Position numbers and translations under genes: made by a program. From positions 1,736,001 through 1,800,000 of the forward strand of contig NZ_CP115757.1 in the NCBI RefSeq assembly GCF_027912675.1: DNA of 64,000 nucleotides, in the 5' to 3' direction. The notes under the pieces are model-generated. The model saw nothing but the letters and a program-made list of their open reading frames with translations. It searched no databases and was not told the origin of the DNA. Source of the stretch: Paracoccus sp. SCSIO 75233 (GTDB lineage Bacteria; Pseudomonadota; Alphaproteobacteria; Rhodobacterales; Rhodobacteraceae). Shown in pieces: positions 7,534-16,370 of this stretch (positions within the stretch are counted from its first letter, which is position 1; every line of letters starts with the position of its first letter).

Positions 7534-8020
7534 TTATCCTCGCAAGGGCGATCCGGCGGGTGGGCCGTGGGAGTGCAGTGCAGTGAAGTTTTGAAAGCCT
7601 AAAAAAGACCGATATTTTGCGCGGCGGCGGCCCCGCATGCGACCCATCCCCCGGAAGGGACCCAAGGGGTAAGGGTGCCTGTAGCTACCCAGAGGCGCGG
7701 AGAGGGCCGCAGGGCTGCAGCCTCGCTGCTGATACTCAACAAAATCATCACTTCTAATCAGTCAGCGGCAGCGCCATCTTTCACAAAGGTCATCGCCGCA
7801 AACGGCAGCTATGCGGACGAAGCCGGCTTTCGCTGCATGCGCTCCAATGGCCGCAGTCGGCGCATCGCGATGGCGACGCCCCGAAGGTCGGGCGGGAAGC
7901 GGACGTTCGCTTTGGTCCGCACAAATGTCGGCTAGTGGGCATTGCTGCCACAATACCTTGAGTTGGACACGCTCGGTAAGACATCATACCGTGAAGGTTA
8001 CGCAATAGTTGAGTCGCTCC
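7534..8020. other. Intergenic stretch before the OLD gene
   Basis: No convincing gene is visible in these 487 bp on either strand. The frames present have poor composition and no ribosome sites. The stretch contains a G/C-rich block (7620-7680) and probably the promoter of the OLD gene, but no clear -35/-10 pair. Confidence 0.4.
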
Positions 8021-9982
8021 ATGAAACTTATTTCTGCCCACGTCACCAATTATCGCAGCATCCTTGATTCCAGTCCCGTAACGATAGGCCAATCCACCTG
8101 CCTAGTGGGGAAGAACGAGGCGGGTAAAACTGCATTCTTAAAGGCGCTTGAAGGCATCAACTCTACAGATGAAAACTACACCTCATACAATAAGACCGAG
8201 AACTACCCTCGCCGCTTCCTGGCCGACTACAAGGAAAAACACGAAGGCGAAGAGGCCCGAGTTGTTGAAACGGATTGGGAGCTTGAAGACGCAGACGTTG
8301 CATTGCTGGTCGAAGAATTTGGAGAAGATGTCGTTACGGGCACCCGAGTAACTATCAGCAAGTCATATGAAGAAAATGGAAAGACTTGGTCAGTTCCGGT
8401 CGATGAGGCAGTCCTGCTTGCAAAGCTGATCACTCGCTACGGGCTATCGAATGAAGATGCAGAGCCCATAGCAAAAGATCGCAGCACGTGGCTGGCGGCG
8501 TCTAAACTAGGAAAACTTGAAGAACGCTCCGAGGCGCAACAGGAATTGCTTGATGCAATAAAGAAGTACCGGGGAGAAAGTGCCGCAGAAAAAGCGATTG
8601 ATCTGATAAAAGGCAACCTGCCAAAGTTCCTATATTTTTCACACTACGACCGCATGGTCGGAGAGATTTCGATCAACCAGTTGGCCCACGACAAACAGCA
8701 TGGCGGCATCAAAGACGGGGATCAGGTCTTTCTCGATTTCCTCGAATATGCCGGGACGAACTTGGACGAGCTGACGGGTGCGACCAAGTTTGAGGAGATG
8801 AACGCCAAATGTGAGGCCGCTGCAAATCGGATCACGGATCAGATTTTCGAATATTGGACCCAGAACGATCAACTCGAAATCGACGTTCGTTTGGACGAGG
8901 GCAAGAAAGAAGACCTTGCACCGTTCAATAGTGGTCCTGTTGCTCGGGCGCGTGTCAAAAACAATCTACATCGCGTCACGGTTCCCTTCTCGGAGAGATC
9001 AGCAGGCTTCATTTGGTTCTTTTCGTTCTTGGTGAAATTCGCGCAGATCAAAAAGCACCAAGGCAATGTGATCATTCTTTTGGACGAACCGGGGCTGACC
9101 CTCCACGGCACCGCACAAAAAGACCTCTTGCGATACTTCCGCGAGCAACTGGAGCCGAAGCATCAAATCATCTTCTCGACGCACTCGCCATTCATGGTGC
9201 CTGCCGACAATCTGGAGAGCGTTCGGACGGTGGAGGATGTTGTCAAGCGCGACCAGCGGGACCGCCCCTATTCGGAAGGAACGAAGATCCGACCCGACGT
9301 GCTGACCACTGATCCGCAGACAAACTTCCCTGTATTCGGTGCGATGGGTTTCGAAGTTACCCAAGGCCTAATAATCTCGCCTGACACCCTTCTTGTCGAG
9401 GGACCGAGCGACATCCTCTATTTGCAAGCCATGTCGAAGAAGCTGCAATCGCTTGGGCGTCCTTATCTGGACCCGAAATGGGCGATCTGCCCTTCCGGGG
9501 GCATCGACAAGGTGCTGCCTTTCGTCAAGCTTTTCTATGGCAACAATTTAAACATCGCAGTAATGACGGACTTTGACCGCGGGCAACGCCGCAAGCTTGA
9601 CGACCTCTATAAGGCCGAGTTGCTAGAACAGGAGCGGATTATCCTCGCCACGGAAATAGCCGATCAGGAAGAAGCGGATACCGAAGACTTCTTCGACACC
9701 GCGTTCTTTGTCGATCTGGTCAATGCGACTTATGATTTGAAGGGCAAGGACAAGTTGTCAGCGAAGAAGTTGGCGGAAGCGGACGAGAACACGGTACGCG
9801 CCGTCAAAAAAGCGGAGGCTTATTTCCGAGTGCTGCCTGACACAATCCCGACATTCAGTCACTACGACCCGGCCTACCATCTGCTGACGCACCCCGAGCT
9901 GCTGGACGAAGGGAACAAGTCCGTTCAGAAGACACTCGACACATTCCAAGCGGCGATCGAGCGTATCAACGCTCATATTTGA
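8021..9982 (+). CDS. OLD-family nuclease: AAA ATPase with C-terminal TOPRIM domain
   Basis: The 653-residue protein starts MKLISAHVTNYRSILDSS, the RecF/SMC-like opening of OLD enzymes, with Walker A GKNEAGKT at 30-37. Later come a signature-like region (VPFSERSAGFIWFFSF), Walker B VIILLDEPGLTLH near 353 and the switch His in STHSPFM. The C-terminal TOPRIM domain has LLVEGPSDILYL near 460 and MTDFDRG near 515. OLD proteins are ATP-controlled DNA nucleases, and several protect against phage (P2 Old, Gabija GajA). No UvrD-like GajB follows, so this is not a standard Gabija. The ATG at 8021 is preferred over the TTG at 8009. Confidence 0.9.
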   Translation: MKLISAHVTNYRSILDSSPVTIGQSTCLVGKNEAGKTAFLKALEGINSTDENYTSYNKTENYPRRFLADYKEKHEGEEARVVETDWELEDADVALLVEEFGEDVVTGTRVTISKSYEENGKTWSVPVDEAVLLAKLITRYGLSNEDAEPIAKDRSTWLAASKLGKLEERSEAQQELLDAIKKYRGESAAEKAIDLIKGNLPKFLYFSHYDRMVGEISINQLAHDKQHGGIKDGDQVFLDFLEYAGTNLDELTGATKFEEMNAKCEAAANRITDQIFEYWTQNDQLEIDVRLDEGKKEDLAPFNSGPVARARVKNNLHRVTVPFSERSAGFIWFFSFLVKFAQIKKHQGNVIILLDEPGLTLHGTAQKDLLRYFREQLEPKHQIIFSTHSPFMVPADNLESVRTVEDVVKRDQRDRPYSEGTKIRPDVLTTDPQTNFPVFGAMGFEVTQGLIISPDTLLVEGPSDILYLQAMSKKLQSLGRPYLDPKWAICPSGGIDKVLPFVKLFYGNNLNIAVMTDFDRGQRRKLDDLYKAELLEQERIILATEIADQEEADTEDFFDTAFFVDLVNATYDLKGKDKLSAKKLAEADENTVRAVKKAEAYFRVLPDTIPTFSHYDPAYHLLTHPELLDEGNKSVQKTLDTFQAAIERINAHI

Positions 9983-10605
9983 GGAAACAGGTCTTCGCGT
10001 ACACAGCGGACCTTCAAGTGGGATCTTCTAACGGCAGCTTTGGGCCGGGCTCACCTTGGCCAATGGCAGCAATGCACGGTTCGCAACCATTCATGCAGCA
10101 TGCAGCATCCGGTGGATTGGGCTCAGAGCAGACATTCGAGGCGATGCCCAACTTGAATTCTCCTGCTGCTCTTCGATGAATTCGCAAGATGATCTTGTTG
10201 AGTGTCAGCAGCCTCGCGACAGAGCGCCATCACCGCTACGAGAGCGACAATCCATCTCTCAGAGCGGCGCTGTGCGGCTCTGTGGGCTTCCCCACCATCT
10301 CGCGACTTGTTGAAGTGCCCTTTGGAGACGGGGCAGAATAGGCCATTTCAGTGCTGATCGACCCGAATGTATTTCGACAGCCTAACGATTATGCAATCGA
10401 CAGCGCGGGTCACTTTCTTCGCATGTAGGACGCTCTGCCCGCGAATATCTGTACAAGCTCGTGCTCGGCGCAATCGTGAGCGTCGACTACCATTATTTCT
10501 CAATCAATGGCCTTTGGGTCGCAGAGCCCGAAGGGCATTGCTTCTGCAAATGCCAAATGTCAGCGTTCAACCATCGATGCGAAAGAAGCTGGGAGCGCAC
10601 CTTTC
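9983..10605. other. Non-coding or decayed stretch
   Basis: These 623 bp separate the OLD and DUF4238-like genes. Short frames exist (for example a plus frame ending at the stop near 10428 reading LIDPNVFRQPNDYAIDSAG), but none has a start with a ribosome site and none is recognised. It looks like decayed coding DNA. Confidence 0.4.
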
Positions 10606-11622
10606 ATGGCCGGAAGACGACACCACCATATCTGGCAAATGCTTCAAAGAGGATTTGCTTCGAGGGAGCATGGCGAACATCACGTTTGGGTCTACCGAAA
10701 GGACTGCGCTGCGAAGCGGACGGTGACGCGGAAGTTCGGACAGGATTCCTATTTCTATGGCCCCGAGGGATCCGCAGCAGATCTCAACATCACAGATTTC
10801 GAAAACCGAGTTCAGAGCCACATTCAGGACGCAAGGGCGGCCGAGGATGGGACCAAGGTTGATAGCGATATTTGGGCCGCAATCGTTTCACATCTGGAAA
10901 TGCGCAGCTTATTCATGCGCGAAATAATGTCACAAATTCCGGAGCGTTTTGCCAAAGCGATCGCCGGCTACCTTCAGTCCCCGGAAATCCGAGAGCAGAT
11001 TATGACCGCATATCTCAGGAACCCAGAGAATGTGGAGACGCTTGCATCAGAGATAGGCTTGCCTGCAGAACAAATCTCACTTTTCCTCGATGCTCCGGGT
11101 GCTCTTCCAGCGTTGATTGCGGGTGGGGCAAATGACCTCGCGGACAACGCGTTACCCTTTCTCAGCTTCCTTCAGGAGATACTCCCCAAAAAAATGAAAC
11201 AAACCCATAATCAGGCTTTGGAGCGCGACTTCGCATTTTCGGAGCGAGCAGACAGCCATGCTCTGCTCAAGTACACTGTTCGTCAATATGATGATGGGCC
11301 GCTTATTCTCCCGGACACAACGCTCGCGTTTTTCTCCAGAAAAGGATGCAGACCAACGTGGCGACGCGATGATCGAATTGATGCGGTCGTTGTTCCGATC
11401 TCGACTAGCACAGCAGTCGTCGGGTGCGTGCATGGGAACTTTGTCCGTGACGCAGAGACCATAAGGCGCGCCTTGGCGAGCTGTGCATATCAGGCATTTC
11501 TGGCCAAGGATCTGACCGAGGCAAATTCAAGGCTGTCGCGGCGCATCTCGACAAACGCGCGGCTTTACAGTGACGTCGAATATAGACGTGCAACCTCGCT
11601 CGAGCACTTCCTCAAGCTGTGA
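10606..11622 (+). CDS. DUF4238-like protein
   Basis: The start chosen is MAGRRHHHIWQMLQRGFAS at 10606, giving 338 residues. The opening RxHHxxxxxLQRGF followed by VWVYRK is like the N-terminal pattern of DUF4238 proteins (usually RHHxVPxxYLRxF). The rest is helical, with a C-terminal part containing VVPISTSTAVVGCVH. DUF4238 proteins are scattered in genomic islands and their function is unknown to me. It lies between two nuclease genes on the same strand, so a role in the same defence block is plausible but unproven. Confidence 0.6.
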   Translation: MAGRRHHHIWQMLQRGFASREHGEHHVWVYRKDCAAKRTVTRKFGQDSYFYGPEGSAADLNITDFENRVQSHIQDARAAEDGTKVDSDIWAAIVSHLEMRSLFMREIMSQIPERFAKAIAGYLQSPEIREQIMTAYLRNPENVETLASEIGLPAEQISLFLDAPGALPALIAGGANDLADNALPFLSFLQEILPKKMKQTHNQALERDFAFSERADSHALLKYTVRQYDDGPLILPDTTLAFFSRKGCRPTWRRDDRIDAVVVPISTSTAVVGCVHGNFVRDAETIRRALASCAYQAFLAKDLTEANSRLSRRISTNARLYSDVEYRRATSLEHFLKL

Positions 11623-11999
11623 CCATTCACGGATTGCGTCAGCAGGTCCGGATCACACGATTACGCCATCCGGATGCTCGTATCAGCAAACACGCAGTGG
11701 AACAGTTCTCTGGCTTCACGTCGCATTGCTTCCCGCATTCGCGCTTCGATCACTGCCGCATCTGCGGCTGTGGTGTTCGAAAAGAAGAAGCCGCCAGGAA
11801 CGGCACAACCAGCATCGCGGTGCGGCTGAATTGCGTGGGCGCCGTGGTGCGCAAGACAAACGCCTGAGCCAGTTCTCACCATGCTTCTCGACAGATTGGC
11901 ATAAGCAGCTTCTGTAATTGCCTTTCTGTCTGGAATAGCGAATTGATGTCGGTGATGGCAGCAATTGGCAATCCACCGAGTTTTGTCGAGGAGAAGACT
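11623..11999. other. Gap before the PD-(D/E)xK nuclease gene
   Basis: These 377 bp hold overlapping frames on both strands, none convincing. The longest minus-strand frame extends over the start of the next gene and lacks a ribosome site. The stretch may carry the promoter of the nuclease gene. Confidence 0.35.
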
Positions 12000-13028
12000 A
12001 TGGCGCGTATGATTTTCTGCAACATCGGCTGGATGAGCCGATATCAAGGAATTTCTCATCAACCCGACAAGATTGTAGGGGGCGGCAGATATCCGCGCGA
12101 TAATGGTATGGGGGGAGAAGTCTGCAATTTCTTGGGCTGCGACGACGGTCAGGTTTATGGCCACGTCGAGTCAATCCGTGGGGAGGTGGATCGGAAGATC
12201 CGCCTTGAGAACTGGGGAGGCGTTGGCGATTCCCTGAGCGCGATTGACCTCATCTGGACGGCAACTCACCCAACTGAGGGTGGCCGTCGCGTTGTCGGGT
12301 GGTACCGCAACGCGACAATCTTTCGCGAGCGGCAATTTTTTCACCGCCCACCATCAAAGCAGCATCGCATTGATGAGATTGGAAGCTACCGGGTTCGCGC
12401 GCAGGCGAAGGATGCTCATCTACTCACTATTGAAGACAGAACATTGACCATGCCGCGTGGTCCGGGTTGGTTGGGGCAGACACCATGGTGGTCGCCTCCC
12501 GAAGATGCCGCGGGAGAAGTGCCGAAGTTCATTCAACAAGTTCAGCAGCTTTTGAATCATAACGCGCAACATGATCAGCGTGGAAAGAGCAACGGTCTTG
12601 GTTCGCATATGAAAAACAGCCCAGACACAGCAAGCGATCCGTACATCCGATATGTGACGGAGAATGAAGTCCAGATCAGCCCACGACACAACGAGTTACA
12701 AAAGAAATTCGAAGCCTTTCTGGCAACCATCGCCGGTAAGGAGATCGGTGCCAACCTCGAAAGCGTAGACCTTCGATACATCGACGCAGCCCGGGGAAGC
12801 GTTCTTGTGGAAGTAAAACCTTGTGAAGTTGGAGCGGAGCGATTTGCGATCCGGACCGCGATGGGGCAGTTGCTTGACTATAGGCAGCGTGCAGCAGGCA
12901 ATCCGTCCCTCCTAATCGTGATCGAGTCCGAGCCCAATGATCAGGATAAAAGGCTCGCAACCATGAACGGCTTCGGGATTGCCTATCCTTTTAAGGACAC
13001 ATTCAAGGTATTGTGGCCGAGCAGGTGA
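12000..13028 (+). CDS. PD-(D/E)xK nuclease with N-terminal putative reader domain
   Basis: The ATG at 12000 has GAGGAGAAG just before it, giving 342 residues. The N-terminal half (MARMIFCNIGWMSRYQG..., EVCNFLGCDDGQVYGHVES, IWTATHP, VVGWYRNATIFRE) matches a domain I recall fused to HNH or other nucleases, possibly a modified-base reader. The C-terminal half has a PD-(D/E)xK core: VDLRYID (Asp near 257) and VLVEVKP (Glu-x-Lys near 270), then RTAMGQLLDYRQ like the QxxxY motif of restriction enzymes. A modification-dependent restriction or defence nuclease is the best guess. Confidence 0.7.
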   Translation: MARMIFCNIGWMSRYQGISHQPDKIVGGGRYPRDNGMGGEVCNFLGCDDGQVYGHVESIRGEVDRKIRLENWGGVGDSLSAIDLIWTATHPTEGGRRVVGWYRNATIFRERQFFHRPPSKQHRIDEIGSYRVRAQAKDAHLLTIEDRTLTMPRGPGWLGQTPWWSPPEDAAGEVPKFIQQVQQLLNHNAQHDQRGKSNGLGSHMKNSPDTASDPYIRYVTENEVQISPRHNELQKKFEAFLATIAGKEIGANLESVDLRYIDAARGSVLVEVKPCEVGAERFAIRTAMGQLLDYRQRAAGNPSLLIVIESEPNDQDKRLATMNGFGIAYPFKDTFKVLWPSR

Positions 13029-13205
13029 CGAGGATAAAGCGAGCGTCCCGCAAGAGCCCGGCTTTTCCAGTGTTGCGTGAATGTTGCGCGGAGGAAACGG
13101 CGCTGGCTGCAGGGGTGCAACCCTCCGGCGCAAGCCCGGCCATCCATGTGCGGGCTGCATTCCCACAGCCTTTGCCAAGGCAAACGACGCCCAAAAAGAT
13201 CTAAT

Positions 13206-13709
13206 CTAATCAAATTGCGCGAAGGCTGAGGGCTTTCGGACCAGCGGGAGCAACTCGGACGCGACAGATTCTTCATGGCGGTGATCTCGATCCGGCCTGA
13301 GCGCGCTGCCGCCGATCACTTTCGCGTTCGCCTCTGCCACAGCCTTTTTCCAGCCATTGGCGATCCTCTCGCCTTTGCACATCGGGGTCCGGTCATCCAG
13401 ATCGGAACCGAATTCATTCTCCAGTTCCGCGCGCTCCTCGATCGAAAGCGACAAGGCGGAAGGCTCATGCTGGACCGGCGATGCCGCCAGAATGGCTTTC
13501 GCCTGATCCGGACTGATCGAAGTGTCAAAAGCCAGGGTCTTTGCTTGATTCCAGCGGCCCTGCGCCTCAGGCAGTTTGAGGATTCCGCTGATCCGCGCCG
13601 TTTCCTCCGCAAAGCCGGCCTTGTGGCCTTCGGCCCTCGCAGCGTCCAGATCGGCCTGAGTGAACCCCGTGCTTTCAGCCTGCGGGGCAGTCGTCGTCGG
13701 ATTGCTCAT
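13206..13709 (-). CDS. Candidate nested scaffold protein inside the S49 protease gene
   Basis: In the same frame as the protease, an ATG at 13709 is preceded by GGAAGGGAATTGCA, a strong ribosome site in mid-gene. The product (167 residues, MSNPTTTAPQAESTGFTQAD...) would be the hydrophilic, helix-rich tail alone. Lambda makes its scaffold Nu3 from gene C this way. Expression is inferred from the ribosome site and the analogy only. Confidence 0.5.
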   Translation of the reverse strand: MSNPTTTAPQAESTGFTQADLDAARAEGHKAGFAEETARISGILKLPEAQGRWNQAKTLAFDTSISPDQAKAILAASPVQHEPSALSLSIEERAELENEFGSDLDDRTPMCKGERIANGWKKAVAEANAKVIGGSALRPDRDHRHEESVASELLPLVRKPSAFAQFD

Positions 13710-14669
13710 TGCAATTCCCTTCCGGTTTGTGGCCCCGAGGGCCTTGGTGGTGGAAAATTCGGCCAGCACCTCGTCCAGCGAGGCGACGCGGTCAGCGAGG
13801 CCGATATCGATGGCATCTGCGCCGAAATAGACCCGCGCTTCGGTCGCGCGGACCTGAGCCTCCGTCATTCGGCTGGTGCGGCCTTCGGCAACGAGCCCGA
13901 CGAACTGGTCGTAGAACTTCATCACCTCTGCCTGCAGGTCAGCGCGCACGCCCTCGGACAGAGGGCCGAGCGAGTTGCCGTCGACCTTGTGCGCGCCTGC
14001 ATGGATCAAGGTCGCCTTGACGCCCTTCTTCTCCAACTCACCCGAGCGGTCGAGATGGGTCAGCACCACGCCGACCGAGCCGACCATGGATGTGGGCGAG
14101 ACGATGATTTCCCGCGCACCGGAGGCGATGCCATAGGCGGCGGAGGCAGCCACGTCGTTGACCATGGCCAGCACCGGTTTCGACTGGTTCACTTCGCGGA
14201 CCAGTCGTGCCAGCCCGAACATGCCGGTCGCTTCGCCGCCGGGGCTGTCGATATCCAGCAGGATTGCCGAAACTTCCGGATCGGACGCAGCTTCGCGCAT
14301 CTGCGCGGCCAGCCCTTCATAGGAGACAAGACCGGAACTTGCCCCGATCCACGCCCCGCGGTTTACCAGCGCACCTACGATGGGCAGGATGGCCGTGCCG
14401 TCCTTCACCCGGGTTAGGCCGCGCTTGCCGCCCTTGCGGCGATAGCTGCCGACAAAGCCATTGGCCTCGGGCGATGCCGAGGCCGAAGGGGTGGTGACAA
14501 TCTGGTAGAGTCCGATGCGGCCCTGAATGACTTCCAGCACGATCTGGGCCTTATCCGGATGCAGCAGCAGCGGCCGGTTCAGCACTCGGCTGGCGATGTA
14601 GGGCAGCGACGGCGCGCCCGATACGGGCCGGGCAGTCTTGCTCTGGTCTGGCTTCTCAATCGTTTTCAT
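13206..14669 (-). CDS. S49-family phage capsid maturation protease, scaffold-like C-terminus
   Basis: The 487-residue protein is an SppA/ClpP-fold serine protease of the phage protein C type. It has LLDIDSPGGEATG, the nucleophile Ser176 in NDVAASAAYGIAS, and the general-base Lys228 in IHAGAHKVDGN. The tail from about residue 320 is charged and helical, like a scaffold. In the related phage lambda C gene a scaffold is made from an internal start; here an internal ATG at 13709 has a strong ribosome site. It normally processes capsid shells, yet no capsid gene is present. Confidence 0.9.
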   Translation of the reverse strand: MKTIEKPDQSKTARPVSGAPSLPYIASRVLNRPLLLHPDKAQIVLEVIQGRIGLYQIVTTPSASASPEANGFVGSYRRKGGKRGLTRVKDGTAILPIVGALVNRGAWIGASSGLVSYEGLAAQMREAASDPEVSAILLDIDSPGGEATGMFGLARLVREVNQSKPVLAMVNDVAASAAYGIASGAREIIVSPTSMVGSVGVVLTHLDRSGELEKKGVKATLIHAGAHKVDGNSLGPLSEGVRADLQAEVMKFYDQFVGLVAEGRTSRMTEAQVRATEARVYFGADAIDIGLADRVASLDEVLAEFSTTKALGATNRKGIAMSNPTTTAPQAESTGFTQADLDAARAEGHKAGFAEETARISGILKLPEAQGRWNQAKTLAFDTSISPDQAKAILAASPVQHEPSALSLSIEERAELENEFGSDLDDRTPMCKGERIANGWKKAVAEANAKVIGGSALRPDRDHRHEESVASELLPLVRKPSAFAQFD

Positions 14670-14777
14670 CGCTTCAGGTTCTCTTGCTGGAAATTGTGGC
14701 GGCCGGCACTACCACCACGCCGGCCGCCGACGCGCCCCGACCACCCCGCAGAGAGAGGAGGGCGCGTATCTCTGTCA

Positions 14778-15314
14778 TCAGGCGAATTCGCTGTCTGCGC
14801 GCAGCAGGATGTCGCCATCGGTATCGCGCCGGCGCAGGATCGGGTTGCCGACGCGCTCTGCCTCACGAATCAGCGCCTCTTCGGCCATTTCAACATCGTG
14901 CAGATCGGTGCGAAGGCGCTTCAACTCCCGCGCGCGGTCTTCCAGCGGCATTTCAGGCTGGGTGTAGCTTTGGTCGATCAGCGCGATCAGCTGCTCGCGG
15001 AACGCCGCGCGATTGGCGCCGACAAGCAAGCCCATCACAGCCTCGGTGCGTGGAGGCTCGAAGACAGCGCCACCAGAATTGCGCACGAGCCCAGGCGTGT
15101 AAACCGCGTCCTGTCCCTCGGCGATCATCCGGTCGAGTCCGCGGTCAATGGCGGCAATCACATCGCTGCGCAGTGCAGGCAGGGATTCGATGCGGTCGAT
15201 CTCGTCGAGGATGGCGAGGCGCTTGTCGCGAAGATCGCCGACGCCCTGCTTCATCTGGGCACTGGCGACGCGCGTCGCGTTCAGCAGTTTGGAAAATGGT
15301 GATTTCACGTTCAT
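14778..15314 (-). CDS. Hypothetical phage-type protein
   Basis: I do not recognise this 178-residue protein. It is charged and mostly helical, with an N-terminal FSKLLNATRVASAQMKQGVG and a C-terminal run of acidic/basic helix (EDRARELKRLRTDLHDVEMAEEA). No signal or catalytic motif is seen. Its ATG overlaps the stop of the gene before it (ATGA), so the two are translationally coupled, and the capsid protease follows. A structural or head-assembly role fits the order but is only inferred. Confidence 0.65.
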   Translation of the reverse strand: MNVKSPFSKLLNATRVASAQMKQGVGDLRDKRLAILDEIDRIESLPALRSDVIAAIDRGLDRMIAEGQDAVYTPGLVRNSGGAVFEPPRTEAVMGLLVGANRAAFREQLIALIDQSYTQPEMPLEDRARELKRLRTDLHDVEMAEEALIREAERVGNPILRRRDTDGDILLRADSEFA

Positions 15315-15724
15315 TGGCTGGCCTCCTCGTAGAGATACGGCACGGAGGTCAGACCGGAGCCGCCGCGGTCAAGTTCGAGCGGAATTTCGAGACCCAATTC
15401 CTTCGCCCGTTCCAGAGCCGCCTGGAAATTGCTCGCGCGGGCCGTCCGGATTTCGCTGACTTCGGCGGATTCGCGATCAATCGCCTGCCTTGCAGCCGCC
15501 AGCTCGGCGATCTTTGCTTCAGCCGCTTCGATCGCCTTTCCGACGTCATGGCTTGGCGCATAGTCCATCCTCAGATTTAGCAACTGGCGCTGCCAGTGGT
15601 GGCCACGCTCGCGCAGTTCGTCGCGTCGGTCGGAGAGCGACCGGATACGGGCGCGCTCCGCTTCGGCCAAAGCGTTCAGTTCCAGCAGGCGGCCGGGGTC
15701 GTATTTCGATTTCTCGTCGATCAT
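15311..15724 (-). CDS. Hypothetical coiled-coil protein, phage-type
   Basis: The start MIDEKSKYDPGRLLELNAL at 15724 has GAGGAAATCGCG ahead; the longer frame to 15775 overlaps the preceding gene. The 137-residue product is nearly all charged helix (ERARIRSLSDRRDEL, AIEAAEAKIAELAAARQAI), a likely coiled coil, ending GSGLTSVPYLYEEASQ. The function is unknown. It is coupled by ATGA to the next gene downstream. Confidence 0.65.
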   Translation of the reverse strand: MIDEKSKYDPGRLLELNALAEAERARIRSLSDRRDELRERGHHWQRQLLNLRMDYAPSHDVGKAIEAAEAKIAELAAARQAIDRESAEVSEIRTARASNFQAALERAKELGLEIPLELDRGGSGLTSVPYLYEEASQ

Positions 15725-15734
15725 CGCGATTTCC

Positions 15735-16370
15735 TCATTCGTCTGCTTTTGATGATGGGGCGGATCGGATTTCATTAGGACCCCACCCTTTTGAAATTTC
15801 GTCGCGCATCAGATCGCGGCGGATGGTCGAGGCCGATGCCGGCGCAATCCCGGCCCGCGCCAGCGCCCAGAAAGCTGCCGCCTCGGGATTTGCGGGCTCC
15901 TCGTGCAGCCGCCCACCGTTCGCGGCCTGCCAGCGGTTCCAGCGGGTGGCGATCATCGCGGCGGCGGCGTTGGCGCTCAGGCCCCGATAGGCTTCGAGGC
16001 GAAGAAGCGAGCGAAGCCGGATGCCGCGTTGAGCAATGGCCAGATCCTGCCGAACCGAGCCGCTGCCGGACTCCACGACGCCGAGCCAGTTGCCCAAATC
16101 GGCGCCAGCCCCGTCATCGAGCCACGCTCGCAGCATCGCGGCCACCGCCCGCACCTCCGGCTCTGGAGCGTACCTTCCCCAGTCAGCGAGGCCGAGAAGC
16201 CCTCGGGCCAGATCCAACCCGGCAAGCTGTTCTGGCTCCGGCCCGTCTGCCCGGTCGAGCAGATCCTCGAACCGCTCCGCTGGAGCCCAGACCGGACGCG
16301 GCAGATCGTCGACGCCGTCAGCCTCGCTGCTGCAGAAGACAGCAGGTTTCGGATCGCCGGTCATCGCCAT
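15735..16370 (-). CDS. Hypothetical phage-type protein
   Basis: The 211-residue product has a helical core with LARGLLGLADWGRYAPEPEV, AMLRAWLDDGAGADLGNWLG and LSANAAAAMIATRWNRWQA, and a C-terminal SASTIRRDLMRDEISKGWG. No known domain is recognised. Its start overlaps the end of the replication-type gene by 10 bp. ATGs at 16370 and 16364 are both possible. Confidence 0.6.
   Translation of the reverse strand: MAMTGDPKPAVFCSSEADGVDDLPRPVWAPAERFEDLLDRADGPEPEQLAGLDLARGLLGLADWGRYAPEPEVRAVAAMLRAWLDDGAGADLGNWLGVVESGSGSVRQDLAIAQRGIRLRSLLRLEAYRGLSANAAAAMIATRWNRWQAANGGRLHEEPANPEAAAFWALARAGIAPASASTIRRDLMRDEISKGWGPNEIRSAPSSKADE

Noticed and set aside
8021..11622. Gabija system (GajA plus GajB)
   Set aside because: The OLD gene is GajA-like in layout but the next gene is DUF4238-like, not a UvrD-type helicase.
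11661..12164. Minus-strand frame of 167 codons between the DUF4238-like and nuclease genes
   Set aside because: It has no ribosome site and no recognised domain, and it overlaps the well-supported start of the nuclease gene.
13029..13205. A gene between the nuclease and the S49 protease
   Set aside because: Short overlapping frames only, none with a ribosome site.
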